DNA of 64,000 nucleotides from Campylobacter concisus (GCF_003048675.2 NZ_CP060707.1:1178001-1242000); one strand, 5' to 3'; counted from the stretch's first letter, positions 17,932-28,212 are shown. Notes: a model not told the origin generated them from the letters alone. Made by a program: numbers and translations.

Positions 17932-18451
17932 TTTTATATCCTTTTACAGCTAAATTTGCGATATACTCATCAAACGCCTCTTTTGAAGCCTCTTTTATAG
18001 CTTCATACTTTTGAGTATCGCTAATGACACTATCTGCGTATCTTACGCTCTTTTGACGTCTTGCCACACTAAAATCATACTCGCCAGTAGCAGGTATATC
18101 TATGACACGACCATCTTTAAATTTGGTTTTATAGTTTAGAGTTAAAAGAGCTTTATAAGATGTAATATAGCCATATTCATCATAGATTATTGCCTCGTAA
18201 TTTAAACTTTTTACCGAAACTATTATCGAAGTATCAGCGCTATCTTTGCTTGATAGTGATTTATGTAGCCTTGCGACCATACCCTCTTTTACTGCATCTT
18301 TTATCCAGACACTATTTTTTGGCTCTTCTTTGCTGATGATAACATCGACATAAACTCTATCTCCAACCAAATCCTGCGAGATCTTTGAAACTGGTTTATA
18401 GCCACATCCGCAGATAAATATAGCAATAAAAAACGCTAAAAAATATCTCAA
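17912..18451 (-). CDS. lptE: LPS-assembly lipoprotein LptE-like
   Basis: Outer-membrane lipoprotein expected to plug and stabilise the LptD translocon that inserts LPS/LOS into the outer leaflet. The 179-residue product opens with a lipoprotein signal peptide ending in the lipobox ICGC (Cys16), followed by GYKPVSKIS as in LptE proteins. A mixed alpha/beta body follows, including TLNYKTKFKDGRVI. Primary similarity within LptE is weak, so the name rests on the lipobox-GYKP start, the length and the leuS-adjacent position I recall for the C. jejuni gene. It follows leuS by 3 bases. Confidence 0.72.
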   Translation of the reverse strand: MRYFLAFFIAIFICGCGYKPVSKISQDLVGDRVYVDVIISKEEPKNSVWIKDAVKEGMVARLHKSLSSKDSADTSIIVSVKSLNYEAIIYDEYGYITSYKALLTLNYKTKFKDGRVIDIPATGEYDFSVARRQKSVRYADSVISDTQKYEAIKEASKEAFDEYIANLAVKGYKNGSSNR

Positions 18452-18454
18452 AAT

Positions 18455-20920
18455 TTATCCTTTAATGACAAAATTTACTAATTTGCCTTTTATATAAATC
18501 TCTTTTAAAATTTCTTTTCCTTCAAGCCATTTAGCCACATTTTGCTTAGCTTGTTTTAAAATTTCACTCTCACTCTCGCTTGCTGCTACTTCAAACTCAG
18601 CCCTTTTCTTGCCATTGACTGTAACTGCAAGAGCGATGCTATCTTTTACAAAGACCTCTTCTTTTACAGCTATCTTTGTGAAATTCTTTCTGCTAAAAAG
18701 CTCTTCGCTAAGCTCATTTGCGATATGCGGCACGATAGGCTCTAGTAAATTTAAGATGATGAAAAAGCCCTCAGCATTTACATCGTCATTATCCTGCGCA
18801 TTTATGGCATTTAGTGCCTCCATACAAGCAGCGATTAAAGTGTTAAAAGCAAATGTATCGCCAAAAACCTCTGTTGATTTTTTAAGCGCTTCATAAATTT
18901 TAAGCCTTGCAAATTTTTCATCTTTATTTAGACTTTCATGATCTATCTCAGGTAGTTTATCTATTTTTTTAATAGTTTGTGCCTTCTCCCAAAGCCTATT
19001 TAAAAACCTAAATGCTCCCTCAACTGCGCTGTCGTTCCACTCAAGCTCTTTTTGAGGAGGAGCAGCAAAAAGAATAAATAGCCTTGCCGTATCGGCGCCG
19101 TATCTATTTATGATATCATCAGGATCTACGACATTGCCCTTGCTTTTACTCATCTTTTTGCCATCTTTTAAGACCATGCCTTGAGTTAGTAAATTTTCAA
19201 ACGGCTCATCGTCTCTTAGATAGCCAAGGTCCCTTAAGACCTTTTGGAAAAATCTAGCGTATAAAAGGTGCAAGATCGCATGCTCGATACCGCCGATGTA
19301 CTGATCTACATTCATCCAATAATTCACGCTCTTTTCATCAAGCGCTTTTTGCTCCCAACTCTTCTCATCGCTTGCAAATCTAGCAAAATACCAGCTACTC
19401 TCTACGAATGTATCCATAGTATCAGTCTCTCTGATAGCGTCTTTGCCGCATTTTGGACACTTTGTAAATTTCCAAGTTGGATGTTTATCCAAAGGGTTGC
19501 CCTCGCCTGTGATTTCGACATCTTCTGGTAGCGCGATAGGTAAATTTTCCTCTTTTTCAGGCACTACGCCGCAGCATTTGCAGTGCACGACAGGTATTGG
19601 CGCACCCCAGTATCTTTGGCGAGAAATTCCCCAGTCTCTTAGTTTGTAGTTTGTGATCCTTTTGCCAAGGCCATCTTTTTCAAATTTCTCTATTATAAAG
19701 CTTTTGGCATCCTCTGAGCTAAGGCCGTTTATAAGCTCAGAATTTATTGAAATTCCATACTCCGAATAGGCCTTAGAGCCGTTATTCTCACCTTCAAGTG
19801 GCTTTACGACAGGTTTTATAGGTAGATTAAATTTGCTTGCAAACTCAAAATCTCTTTGATCGTGCGCAGGGACAGCCATGATAGCGCCACTGCCATAGTC
19901 AGCTAGGATGAAATTTGCAACCCAAACTGGGATCTTTTCATTTGTAAGTGGATGAACGACGTAAATTCCTAAAAATTCTCCATCTTTATCGCTTGCTTGA
20001 CGCTCTCTTGGGCTTTGATTAAGTATTGTTTTTATCTTTGCCTTCTTGCTTTCATCAAATTTATCACTTTCAAGAAGTGCTTTTACGATAGGATGCTCTG
20101 GCGCAAGGGCTGTGTAGCTAACGCCATAAATCGTATCAGGTCTTGTTGTAAATACCTCAAAACCATCAAATTTACCGCCCAAAGTCTCTTTTGATACCTC
20201 ATCAAGGCTAAATTTAAACTCCAAGCCATAGCTTCTACCAATCCAGTTTTCTTGCATTGTGATGACTTGATTTGGCCATTTGCCCTCAAGAAGCTTTAGA
20301 TCATCAAGTAGCTCGCTAGCGTATTTTGTGATGTTGAAGTAATATCCTGGAAGCTCTTTTTGCACCACATCATTACCGCATCTCCAGCATTTGCCGTCTT
20401 CAACCTGCTCGTTTGCAAGCACGGTTTGATCGTATTCACACCAGTTTACGATGGCGTTTTTTCTATAAACAAGCCCTTTTTCAAACATCTTTATAAAAAA
20501 GCTTTGCTCCCACTTTGTGTAAAGTGGGTCAGATGTGGCTAAAATTCTCTTTTTAGAAAACGAAAAGCCAAGGCTTGCAAGCTCTTTTTTCATATAGTCG
20601 ATGTTTTCATAAGTCCAAATTTTAGGGTGGATTTTATGTTTTATGGCTGCGTTTTCAGCTGGCATACCAAAGCTATCAAAGCCGATAGGATGAAGCACGT
20701 TGTAGCCGCTTTTTCTATATGATCTAGCCAGCGCATCGCCGATAGAGTAGTTTCTCACATGCCCCATATGTATGCGTCCGCTTGGGTATGGAAACATGCT
20801 TAGGATATATTTTTTTGGCAAGCTTAGATCGTCTTTTGGCTCAAATTCATCATTTTTATCCCAAATTTCTTGCCACTTTTTTTCTATCTTTAAAGGCTCA
20901 TATTTTCTCTTTTCAGCCAT
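18455..20920 (-). CDS. leuS: Leucyl-tRNA synthetase
   Basis: Charges tRNA-Leu with leucine. Class Ia synthetase of 821 residues: HIGH-type motif [15 protein letters not shown] near residues 48-62, zinc-ribbon cysteines CWRCG and KCPKCG, editing domain with [12 protein letters not shown], and the KMSKS loop [15 protein letters not shown] near 600. Length matches bacterial LeuRS. It is the fifth gene of the yajC operon, separated from the small membrane gene by 8 bases and from lptE by 3. Confidence 0.97.
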   Translation of the reverse strand: MAEKRKYEPLKIEKKWQEIWDKNDEFEPKDDLSLPKKYILSMFPYPSGRIHMGHVRNYSIGDALARSYRKSGYNVLHPIGFDSFGMPAENAAIKHKIHPKIWTYENIDYMKKELASLGFSFSKKRILATSDPLYTKWEQSFFIKMFEKGLVYRKNAIVNWCEYDQTVLANEQVEDGKCWRCGNDVVQKELPGYYFNITKYASELLDDLKLLEGKWPNQVITMQENWIGRSYGLEFKFSLDEVSKETLGGKFDGFEVFTTRPDTIYGVSYTALAPEHPIVKALLESDKFDESKKAKIKTILNQSPRERQASDKDGEFLGIYVVHPLTNEKIPVWVANFILADYGSGAIMAVPAHDQRDFEFASKFNLPIKPVVKPLEGENNGSKAYSEYGISINSELINGLSSEDAKSFIIEKFEKDGLGKRITNYKLRDWGISRQRYWGAPIPVVHCKCCGVVPEKEENLPIALPEDVEITGEGNPLDKHPTWKFTKCPKCGKDAIRETDTMDTFVESSWYFARFASDEKSWEQKALDEKSVNYWMNVDQYIGGIEHAILHLLYARFFQKVLRDLGYLRDDEPFENLLTQGMVLKDGKKMSKSKGNVVDPDDIINRYGADTARLFILFAAPPQKELEWNDSAVEGAFRFLNRLWEKAQTIKKIDKLPEIDHESLNKDEKFARLKIYEALKKSTEVFGDTFAFNTLIAACMEALNAINAQDNDDVNAEGFFIILNLLEPIVPHIANELSEELFSRKNFTKIAVKEEVFVKDSIALAVTVNGKKRAEFEVAASESESEILKQAKQNVAKWLEGKEILKEIYIKGKLVNFVIKG

Positions 20921-20928
20921 TTTTTCTC

Positions 20929-21267
20929 CTAAAATTCTTCTTGTGATTTGCTTGATTCTATTAATACCAAGGCTAGTGAAAATATATTTGCAATGACTGC
21001 GCCAATAGCTAATGAATAGCTAAGCGTTGCATTTTCAGATACTTGCAAAATGACAAAAGCTGGTATAAGGTGCAAATCAGCAACCAGAGAGCTAGCAAAA
21101 AGCTCAGCTGAAAGCAAATTTTTAACACCGATCTTAAGTAGCGTAGAAACTAAATTTATACTAGCTGCCACAAAAAGGGCGATCTCATTTTTATCATATA
21201 AAAACTCCGCCGTAGTCGTAAGACTCATCAGCGCAAAAAATATGTAGATAACTTTTCCCCAGTTCAT
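20929..21267 (-). CDS. Small four-helix membrane protein (DUF6394-like)
   Basis: A 112-residue integral membrane protein with about three to four hydrophobic helices ([72 protein letters not shown]). It resembles the small family annotated DUF6394 in Campylobacter, whose function is unknown. It lies between secF and leuS, 9 bases from each, inside the operon. A role with the Sec machinery is possible from position but untested. Confidence 0.7.
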   Translation of the reverse strand: MNWGKVIYIFFALMSLTTTAEFLYDKNEIALFVAASINLVSTLLKIGVKNLLSAELFASSLVADLHLIPAFVILQVSENATLSYSLAIGAVIANIFSLALVLIESSKSQEEF

Positions 21268-21276
21268 TATCCCTCC

Positions 21277-22248
21277 TTACACAACGCCTTTTTCAAACAT
21301 AGCGCGCTCTTTATCACGCTCTTTTTTGATCCTTTGCTTCTCAGCCTCTCTAGCTCTAAAATGCTCGATGCTAAATTTAAACCAGATAAGAAATGGTGAT
21401 GAGATGTAGATCGAGCTGATCGTTCCTATAACTATACCAACGATAAGAATAAATGAAAATCCATGTATCATATCTCCGCCAAACAAAAATAGCACAACAA
21501 CAGTCATCATCGTAGTGGCTGAGGTTAGGATGGTTCTTGAAAGTGTAGCTGAGACTGACTCGTTTATAACGCCCTCGATATCAGTCCTCTTGCTCTCTTT
21601 TATGCCTTCTCTGATCCTATCAAAAATGATGATCGTATCGTTTAGCGAGTAGCCAAGCACCGTTAAAACAGCAGCTAGTGTGTCTAAATTTACATCGATA
21701 TCAAATAGCGAAATAGCACCGACTGTTATAACGATATCGTGAATTTCAGTTGCGATCGCAGCTAGCGCAAATCTCCACTCAAATCTAAATGTGATATAAA
21801 GAAGCACGCCAATTAGTGAAATTCCAAGAGCCATCAAGCCCTTTTGCCTAAGCTCGTCACCAACCTTTGGACCAACGATATCAACACGTCTTACTTCAAA
21901 ATTTCCAGTATCTTTTAAAATTTGCTTTATCTCAGTGCCGATGTCACCAGTTAAATTTGAACTTGATCCTGAAAATCTAATAACAGCCTCATCTTCACTT
22001 CCAAACTCAGTAACAGAGGCGTTTTTAAGCACTTCATTTGTGCCAAAAGCGTCGCGAATTTTATCAAGTGGCGCTTTGGTATCGTATTTTAGCTGGATAA
22101 GCGTACCACCAGAGAAGTCGATGCCGTAGTTTAGACCCTTTGTTGCAAGTAAAAAGATCGAACCAACAAATAAAAATATAGAAAGTGCCAATGAAGCAAA
22201 TCTAAACCGCATAAAATCATAAACTTTTGCCTTAGTAAAAATTTGCAT
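21277..22248 (-). CDS. secF: Protein translocase subunit SecF
   Basis: With SecD it forms the RND-type, proton-driven complex that helps pull preproteins through SecYEG. The 323 residues have six membrane helices and one periplasmic domain. The signature GIDFSGGTLIQLKYD is near residue 38, and GYSLNDTIIIFDRIRE, holding the conserved Asp, is in helix 4. A charged C-terminal tail (KEREKERAMF-like) is cytoplasmic. It lies 2 bases downstream of secD. Confidence 0.96.
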   Translation of the reverse strand: MQIFTKAKVYDFMRFRFASLALSIFLFVGSIFLLATKGLNYGIDFSGGTLIQLKYDTKAPLDKIRDAFGTNEVLKNASVTEFGSEDEAVIRFSGSSSNLTGDIGTEIKQILKDTGNFEVRRVDIVGPKVGDELRQKGLMALGISLIGVLLYITFRFEWRFALAAIATEIHDIVITVGAISLFDIDVNLDTLAAVLTVLGYSLNDTIIIFDRIREGIKESKRTDIEGVINESVSATLSRTILTSATTMMTVVVLFLFGGDMIHGFSFILIVGIVIGTISSIYISSPFLIWFKFSIEHFRAREAEKQRIKKERDKERAMFEKGVV

Positions 22249-22250
22249 CC

Positions 22251-23831
22251 CTAGCTCCTTTTATAACCAAACCAAAGTCTGGTATTTCCACTTTTTTCTA
22301 TCTTATCCATAGCGGCATCAAACATACCATGAGTGCCAAGTATAGCTGTTAGCATCGAAGCCATGATACCTATTGCCATTGTTACTGCAAAGCCTTTAAC
22401 TGGGCCAGTACCATAAGCATAAAGCACTGCAACTGTGATGATAGTAGTTAAATTTGAGTCGATGATAGCGCTCATGGCGTGCTCATAACCCTTTTGCACG
22501 GCCGTTCTTATCGCCACGCCTTCACGCAAAAGCTCGCGTATACGCTCGTTTATGATGACGTTTGCATCAACCGCCATACCGATAGTTAGCACGATACCAG
22601 CCATACCAGGCAGAGTAAGCGTCGCTCCAAAAAGCGCCATGACAGCGACCAATATAACAACGTCTGCAACTAGCGCGATATTTGCAAAAATTCCAGAAAT
22701 TCCGTAATAAACTAGCATAAATAGCACGACTAAAATAGATCCAGCAGCAAGTGCTACCATGCTTTGGTTTATACTCTCTTGTCCTAAAGATGGACCAACA
22801 CTTCTTTTTTCTAGCATCTTAACAGGTGCTAAAAGTGCGCCACTTCTAAGCGCGATCGCTACATCGTGAGCCTCGTCAAGTGTAAAGCCACCGCTGATCT
22901 GGCCGCTGCCACCACCTATTCTTTCATTTATAACTGGAGCTGAATAGACCTTACCATCAAGCACGATAGCAAGCCTTTTACCAACATTTGCACCAGTAAA
23001 ATCACCAAAAATTCTAGCACCTTCTGAATTTAGTGTGAAATTTATGATCGGTAGGTTATTTTGCTGAGAAAATGCGACCTTTGCGTCAGTTAGCATCGAG
23101 CCATCAAGCACAGGGATATTTTTAACGACATATTTTACGCGGTCATTTTTAGCATCTTTAAAGATCACGTCACCATAGCTTTCAGCCTCGGCCTCGCTCA
23201 TGGTATTAGCTTGATCTTGTCTTTTATCATCAACTGCCATAAGCTGCAAGTGAGCAGCCTTTGCGATAAGATCTCTCGCTCTTTGCTCGTCCTCTTCAGT
23301 TTTTATGCCAGGAAGCTCGACTAGGATGTTATCCTTACCTTGTCTAGCAACTGTTGGCTCAGCCAAACCAAACTGATCAAGCCTGTTTCTAATGGTCTCA
23401 ACAGCTTGCGAGATCGCATACTCGATCGTATCAAGCCTCTCTTGCTCTGTAAGAGTGATATGATAGTTTAGACCATCTTTTTTGATATCAAGCCCTTTTA
23501 TCTCAGCAAGCGCTTTATCAACTTTTGGAGCCTCGTCACTATCAAGTAGTGCAAAATCAACACTATCTTCTTTTATCTTAAATTTATCAATGAGCACATC
23601 TTCTTTTTTGGCATAATAATTTATGCTTCCAGCGATTGACTTGATCTTAGAGTGGATAGCTTCGTTAGTTTCAACACCAAGAAGCATATGAAGACCGCCT
23701 TGAAGGTCAAGTCCTAGAGAAATTTTAGCTCCGCTTTGAGTCTGAAAAAAAGATGGCACCGAAAAGCCAAAACCAAAAACCAAGGCTAATATTAATATAA
23801 TCAGCCTATATGTAACTCTTGCGTTACGCAT
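22251..23831 (-). CDS. secD: Protein translocase subunit SecD
   Basis: Partner of SecF in the Sec accessory complex. The 526 residues carry six membrane helices and a large periplasmic region. Visible are the N-terminal SLGLDLQGGLHMLLGV (residues 36-51), VETIRNRLDQFGLAEPTV, LPGIKTEEDEQRARDLI, and the helix 4 motif GMAVDANVIINERIRE with the proton-relay Asp. Its start shares one base with the yajC stop. Confidence 0.97.
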   Translation of the reverse strand: MRNARVTYRLIILILALVFGFGFSVPSFFQTQSGAKISLGLDLQGGLHMLLGVETNEAIHSKIKSIAGSINYYAKKEDVLIDKFKIKEDSVDFALLDSDEAPKVDKALAEIKGLDIKKDGLNYHITLTEQERLDTIEYAISQAVETIRNRLDQFGLAEPTVARQGKDNILVELPGIKTEEDEQRARDLIAKAAHLQLMAVDDKRQDQANTMSEAEAESYGDVIFKDAKNDRVKYVVKNIPVLDGSMLTDAKVAFSQQNNLPIINFTLNSEGARIFGDFTGANVGKRLAIVLDGKVYSAPVINERIGGGSGQISGGFTLDEAHDVAIALRSGALLAPVKMLEKRSVGPSLGQESINQSMVALAAGSILVVLFMLVYYGISGIFANIALVADVVILVAVMALFGATLTLPGMAGIVLTIGMAVDANVIINERIRELLREGVAIRTAVQKGYEHAMSAIIDSNLTTIITVAVLYAYGTGPVKGFAVTMAIGIMASMLTAILGTHGMFDAAMDKIEKSGNTRLWFGYKRS

Positions 23832-24103
23832 TATTTATCTTCGATCTTTTTAGCTACAAACTCGCGTGCTATACGAACGATTACATCATCGTTAAGTTTA
23901 ACTTTGATAAAATCATTTTCGGCTTTAATCACTTCGCATATAAGTCCGCCATTAGTTACTATCTTATCGCCTTTGTCAAGAGCTGCAAGCATTGCTGCGT
24001 GGGCTTTTTGTTGTTTTTGTTGAGGTCTGATAACCAAAAAGTAAAATATGGCGAAAAGCACAACAAGAGGTAGTAATGATGTTAAAAAATCAGCGTTTTG
24101 CAT
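23831..24103 (-). CDS. yajC: Preprotein translocase subunit YajC
   Basis: Small membrane subunit that associates with SecDF. The 90-residue product has one N-terminal membrane helix (LLPLVVLFAIFYFLVIRP) followed by the family motif QQKQQKAHAAMLAAL and a KVNGGLI-like turn, here GDKIVTNGGLICEV. It is the first gene of an eleven-gene reverse operon ending at magIII. Its 5' end overlaps the start of the divergent lnt by 28 bases. Confidence 0.95.
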   Translation of the reverse strand: MQNADFLTSLLPLVVLFAIFYFLVIRPQQKQQKAHAAMLAALDKGDKIVTNGGLICEVIKAENDFIKVKLNDDVIVRIAREFVAKKIEDK

Positions 24104-25371
24104 GGATTTCCTTATTTGTAAGATTTTTAAACGGACATTTTAGCACTAAAATTATAATAAAAGCCTTTGTCGGTGCTTTTTTGCTTTCTAATTTCATTTT
24201 TTTAGCTATGGCTGAAAATCAAATTTTAAATTTCATCTCACCTTTTCTCACGCTAGCTGGAATTTACATCATCATAAATTTAAGCAGGGCTGGCTTTTTC
24301 GCAGCTGGATTTTTCACTGGGATTTTGTGGTTTTACTGGATCGGCTTTAGCTTTATCTACTACGAGCTTGTCTGGCTTATACCATTTGTCATCCTCTTTG
24401 TAGCCCTTGTTTATGGACTTTTATTTTGGATAGCCTCTTTCCCAAGCTTTATAGCACTAAGAGCCGTTTTACTATTTTTAATAAGCTACGTGCACCCATT
24501 TGGCTTTAACTGGTTTAACCTTGAAGCAACGCTTGTTTTAGGGGCTTTTGAGCCAAGCACTAGAGGGCTTATATTTATATTTTTAGCGGCTATTTCTTTG
24601 AGTTTAAAAGGTAAAATTTTAAAATTTATCCTAGCTTTTATCTGCCTCATCGCCGCTTTGCAGTTTAAAAGTAGCGAGGCAAAGACTCTACCATTTAACG
24701 TGGAACTAACAAACACCGATGTCGCTCAAAGAGTGCGCTGGGATAAAAGCTTGCGTATGAAATTTACAAATGAAAATTTAGACCTCATCAATAGTGCTAT
24801 CGCCGAGCAAAAACGACTCATCGTGCTGCCTGAGAGTGCGTTTCCATTATTTATGACAAATGAGCCACTGCTTGTTGATGAGCTAAAAGAGCTTTCAAAA
24901 AAGATAACCATCGTAGCTGGCGCACTTGCCTATGAAAATAAGCAAATTTATAACTCTGCATTTTTGTTTCAAGACGGCACTCTAAGACGAATGGATAAGA
25001 AATTTTTAGTGCCATTTGGAGAAGAAATTCCTTTGCCAAAATTTATGCAAGATGCGGTAAATAAGCTATTTTTTGGCGGAGCTAGCGACTTTAAAAAGGC
25101 TGAAAATTTTAGTGACTATGAGATAGACGGGGTTAAAATCAGAAATGCTATCTGCTATGAAGCGACAAGAGAGGAGCTTTATAAGGGCGAATTTGACGTG
25201 GTCGTGGCTATCACAAACAACGGCTGGTTTGTGCCAAGTAGCGAACCTGTACTTCAAAGAGTGCTTATAAAGCACCTTGCTACAAAATATAATAAAGCGG
25301 TCTATCACAGCGTAAATGGCTCAAAAAGCGAGATCATAAAGCCTAAAAAAGCATTTTGGGATGAGTTTTAA
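24076..25371 (+). CDS. lnt: Apolipoprotein N-acyltransferase
   Basis: Adds the third acyl chain to outer-membrane lipoproteins at the periplasmic face of the inner membrane. About six N-terminal membrane helices (residues ~25-200) precede a nitrilase-like domain. Its catalytic triad is visible as Glu in VLPESAFP, Lys in KKFLVPFGEEIPLP and Cys in NAICYEATREE. At 431 residues it is slightly shorter than the enterobacterial enzyme. Two ATGs are adjacent (24076 and 24079); AGAGG at 24066-24070 suits either. The start lies within divergent yajC, so the promoter must be inside yajC. Confidence 0.92.
   Translation: MMLKNQRFAWISLFVRFLNGHFSTKIIIKAFVGAFLLSNFIFLAMAENQILNFISPFLTLAGIYIIINLSRAGFFAAGFFTGILWFYWIGFSFIYYELVWLIPFVILFVALVYGLLFWIASFPSFIALRAVLLFLISYVHPFGFNWFNLEATLVLGAFEPSTRGLIFIFLAAISLSLKGKILKFILAFICLIAALQFKSSEAKTLPFNVELTNTDVAQRVRWDKSLRMKFTNENLDLINSAIAEQKRLIVLPESAFPLFMTNEPLLVDELKELSKKITIVAGALAYENKQIYNSAFLFQDGTLRRMDKKFLVPFGEEIPLPKFMQDAVNKLFFGGASDFKKAENFSDYEIDGVKIRNAICYEATREELYKGEFDVVVAITNNGWFVPSSEPVLQRVLIKHLATKYNKAVYHSVNGSKSEIIKPKKAFWDEF
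24137..24145 (-). promoter_or_regulatory. Extended -10 promoter of the yajC-magIII operon
   Basis: The minus strand reads TGCTAAAAT about 34 bases before the yajC ATG. The site lies inside the first codons of the divergent lnt gene. It is the only clear promoter seen for the 13-kb transcript, because all downstream junctions overlap or leave fewer than 10 bases. Confidence 0.5.
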
Positions 25372-25380
25372 AAGAAATTT

Positions 25381-25411
25381 AAAGTGGCTTTTTAGATAAA
25401 GCCACTTTTTT
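25381..25411. terminator. Bidirectional terminator between lnt and metK
   Basis: A perfect 11-bp stem (AAAGTGGCTTT at 25381-25391 with AAAGCCACTTT at 25398-25408) closes a TTAGAT loop. A-rich and T-rich flanks on the two sides let it act for both convergent genes. Confidence 0.9.
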
Positions 25412-25413
25412 GA

Positions 25414-26619
25414 TTATTTTTTTAGTAAAGCCTTGAAAGTATCAACCGCATCAAGCTTTTCCCAAGGGTATTTTGCATTTCCCACTTGACCTTTTGCAGC
25501 TACTTTTGCATATAAAAATGTCTCTTTGCTTGGTTTATCAAGACCAAATTTATTTGTTATCCAGCGAGGTGTTAGAGAAAAATGCTCGCTTACAAAATTT
25601 GAAAGCATATCGTCATTTACGCCGTTTGCATGAGTTCCCATAGTATCAACGCTAACTGAAGTTGGCTTTGCAACGCCGATCGCGTAGCTTATCTGAACGA
25701 TGCATTTTTTAGCAAGACCAGCTGCGACTATGTTTTTAGCTATCCAGCGCGCTGCGTAAAGTCCGCTGCGATCAACCTTTGTGTAGTCCTTGCTTGACTG
25801 AGCACCACCACCTATTGGGCTATATCCGCCAAAGCTATCAACGATTAGTTTTCTGCCTGTTAGACCGCTATCGTGAAGCGAGCTGTGATTTACATATCTG
25901 CCTGTTGGGTTTATATAGATGATCGTTTTTTCTTTGTTATATAGCTCTTTTGGAAGACCAGTTTCATCTATTAAATTTTGAATTAGTGCGCGAAGCTCTT
26001 CTATCTTCATGCTTTCCACGCAAGGTGCTGAAACAACGATAGTGTGGATACTTTGAGGTTTGCAGTTTTCAAAGTTATCTTTGCTGCCGTAATCAATCGT
26101 AACTTGAGTTTTTATATCAACACCAAGCTTATCAGGGTTTGCTTTGGCAAATTTATAGACTTTTTCACAAAGCATTCTTGCATAAGTTATAGCTGCTGGC
26201 ATAAATTCTTTCGCTTCGCAGCTTGCAAAACCAAACATGATACCTTGATCACCTGCTCCGATCTCGCCATCACTTTGATCAACGCCTTGATTTATATCTG
26301 GGCTTTGTTGATTTAAGCAGACTTTGACCTCGATATCATCTGGGTGCAAGCACTGCTCTTTTGTAAAGTTACTCTTTCCATCATATCCAATATGTGCAAG
26401 AGCATCTTTTACTATCTTTTCGTAGTCTTTATAAGAGAGTTTTACCTTTGAGTTTATCTCTCCACCTATTACTATATTTTTTCCAGCTACGAAAACTTCG
26501 CTTGCAACGCGTCCATTTGGATCTTGCGTTAAGATAGTATCAACAATGCTATCAGCGATAATATCAGCGCATTTATCTGGATGACCTGGACTTACAACTT
26601 CAGAAGTAAATAGATACAT
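25414..26619 (-). CDS. metK: S-adenosylmethionine synthetase
   Basis: Makes S-adenosylmethionine from methionine and ATP. The 401 residues carry the family signatures: SPGHPDKCADIIADSI near the N-terminus, the ATP-binding hexapeptide region GAGDQGIMFGFA, and the phosphate loop GGGAQSSKDYTKVDRSG. Single-gene unit with its own -10 and a shared terminator. No SAM riboswitch structure was recognised in the 138-base leader gap. It is convergent with lnt and divergent from sstT. Confidence 0.97.
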   Translation of the reverse strand: MYLFTSEVVSPGHPDKCADIIADSIVDTILTQDPNGRVASEVFVAGKNIVIGGEINSKVKLSYKDYEKIVKDALAHIGYDGKSNFTKEQCLHPDDIEVKVCLNQQSPDINQGVDQSDGEIGAGDQGIMFGFASCEAKEFMPAAITYARMLCEKVYKFAKANPDKLGVDIKTQVTIDYGSKDNFENCKPQSIHTIVVSAPCVESMKIEELRALIQNLIDETGLPKELYNKEKTIIYINPTGRYVNHSSLHDSGLTGRKLIVDSFGGYSPIGGGAQSSKDYTKVDRSGLYAARWIAKNIVAAGLAKKCIVQISYAIGVAKPTSVSVDTMGTHANGVNDDMLSNFVSEHFSLTPRWITNKFGLDKPSKETFLYAKVAAKGQVGNAKYPWEKLDAVDTFKALLKK

Positions 26620-26652
26620 TTTAGTCCTTTTCCTTGGTTAAATTTTCGTGCA

Positions 26653-26658
26653 ATTGTA
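26653..26658 (-). promoter_or_regulatory. -10 element of metK
   Basis: The minus strand reads TTTGTTACAAT, an extended -10 with TACAAT about 34 bases before the metK ATG. Confidence 0.4.
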
Positions 26659-26721
26659 ACAAATCTATATAAAAAGCTAATTAATCTTTTTAAATTTCTT
26701 TATATTTAAAAATCATTTAGC

Positions 26722-26727
26722 TAAAAT
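26722..26727 (+). promoter_or_regulatory. -10 element of sstT
   Basis: TTTAGCTAAAAT places TAAAAT 30 bases before the sstT ATG. It resembles the TGGCTAAAAT sites before alaS and the uvrD-like gene. Confidence 0.45.
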
Positions 26728-26757
26728 CAACAAAAAACTAATTTATTAAGGTGTCAA

Positions 26758-28125
26758 ATGAATATGTTTAAAAACATTGCAAGAAGATACGCTGACGGAA
26801 ATTTGATCGTTCAAATTTTAGTTGGTATCATCCTAGGTGCCCTAGTTGGCTTTTACACACACTATCAGGCAGCCCCTTACAACCAAATCTCAGCTAAAAT
26901 TCAAACCATCCAAAAAGAGAGTGGCTTAAGCGCAGATGAAGTCATAAAAACTCGTCTTAGCCAAGATGAAGTAAAACAGCTTGATGAGGCCAAAGAAAAG
27001 GCTAGTTCGGCTGATTCTATCGCTGCTTCAGCCTCAGTTTTAGGAGATTTGTTTAAAGGCGCTCTAAAAGCGATCGCGCCTATTCTTGTATTTGTTTTAG
27101 TTGCAACCTCTATCATTTTAAAAGATTTTGGTCATACAAAAGGTATGCAAAAGATCGTCACACTCTACCTCGTTGGTACCTTTTTAGCAGCTGTTGTGGC
27201 AGTCATTGCTAGCTTTTTATTTCCTATAGAGATACCACTAAAAGGTCTGCAAAGCGCTGATATGTCTGCTCCACAAGGCATCACAAACGTGCTAAAAGAT
27301 CTTATTTATAAAATGGTTGAAAACCCGATAACCGCCCTAGCAAATGGCAACTATATAGGCATTATCACATGGGCGATAGGCGGTGGTATCGCTATGAGAT
27401 ACGCCACAGCTGAGACCAAAAAGGTATTTAAAGATATAAGCGACGGCGTAACTCATATCGTTAAATTTATCATTAGACTAGCTCCATTTGGTATCTTTGG
27501 TATGGTTGCTATCAGCATTCACGACACTGGATTTGAGGCACTGGCAGGATATCTCAAACTGATCTTGGTTCTTGTTGGAGCGATGCTTGTAGTGGCATTT
27601 ATCGTCTATCCAGCGATGGTTTTTGCACTAACTAGGAAAAATCCTTATCCACTTGTGATGATCTGCTTAAAGGAGAGCGCGATCTCAGCGTTTTTTACAA
27701 GAAGCTCGGCTGCAAACATCCCTGTAAATATGGCGCTTTGCAAAAAGCTTGGACTAAAAGAGGAGCTATACTCTATCTCTATCCCACTTGGTGCCACCAT
27801 AAACATGGGTGGTGCAGCAGTTACCATTAGCATCCTAGCACTTACTGCGGTAAATTCTATCCCATCTATCACGGTTACATTTGGCGATGCACTACTTCTA
27901 TGCTTCATCTCAGCCCTTGGCGCATGCGGCGCTTCAGGCGTGGCTGGCGGATCACTACTTCTAGTGCCATTAGCGTGCGGACTTTTTGGCATCGGCAATG
28001 ACATCGCTATGCAGTTTGTCACAGTTGGCTTTACTATAGGCGTCATCCAAGACTCAGTTGAAACTGCACTAAATAGCTCATCAGACGTGCTTTTTACAGC
28101 CGTAGCTTCAGAGACGTCAAACTAA
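26758..28125 (+). CDS. sstT: Serine/threonine:sodium symporter SstT-like
   Basis: Inner-membrane importer of the dicarboxylate/amino acid:cation symporter family, expected to bring in serine or threonine with Na+. Serine is a main carbon source for Campylobacter. The 455 residues include about eight helices and the two re-entrant hairpins: the serine-rich [14 protein letters not shown] and the [13 protein letters not shown] signature, then [18 protein letters not shown]. An inserted 45-residue charged segment after helix 1 (residues ~45-95) is periplasmic. It is a single-gene unit followed by a hairpin terminator. Confidence 0.9.
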   Translation: MNMFKNIARRYADGNLIVQILVGIILGALVGFYTHYQAAPYNQISAKIQTIQKESGLSADEVIKTRLSQDEVKQLDEAKEKASSADSIAASASVLGDLFKGALKAIAPILVFVLVATSIILKDFGHTKGMQKIVTLYLVGTFLAAVVAVIASFLFPIEIPLKGLQSADMSAPQGITNVLKDLIYKMVENPITALANGNYIGIITWAIGGGIAMRYATAETKKVFKDISDGVTHIVKFIIRLAPFGIFGMVAISIHDTGFEALAGYLKLILVLVGAMLVVAFIVYPAMVFALTRKNPYPLVMICLKESAISAFFTRSSAANIPVNMALCKKLGLKEELYSISIPLGATINMGGAAVTISILALTAVNSIPSITVTFGDALLLCFISALGACGASGVAGGSLLLVPLACGLFGIGNDIAMQFVTVGFTIGVIQDSVETALNSSSDVLFTAVASETSN

Positions 28126-28132
28126 CATTCAT

Positions 28133-28163
28133 AAAATTTCAGCTAAATTTTGGCTGAAATTTT
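28133..28163 (+). terminator. Terminator after sstT
   Basis: An 11-bp perfect stem (AAAATTTCAGC with GCTGAAATTTT) around a 9-base loop begins 7 bases after the stop codon. The T-tract after it is short. Confidence 0.65.
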
Positions 28164-28182
28164 ACTTTTATCCATTTTTTTG

Positions 28183-28188
28183 TAAAAT
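28183..28188 (+). promoter_or_regulatory. -10 element of the pepF operon
   Basis: TTTTTTTGTAAAAT gives an extended -10 (TG-T-AAAAT type) about 25 bases before the pepF ATG, and AAAGGA lies just before the start. Confidence 0.45.
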
Positions 28189-28212
28189 ATCCCAAAAATT
28201 TAAAGGATAAAT

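Noticed and set aside
20083-20289. Minus-strand 68-codon frame inside leuS
   Set aside because: It is an alternate-frame shadow of the synthetase gene with no supporting start.
26620-26757. SAM riboswitch before metK
   Set aside because: No stem-loop core of SAM-I or SAM-II type could be drawn, and only a plain promoter is visible.
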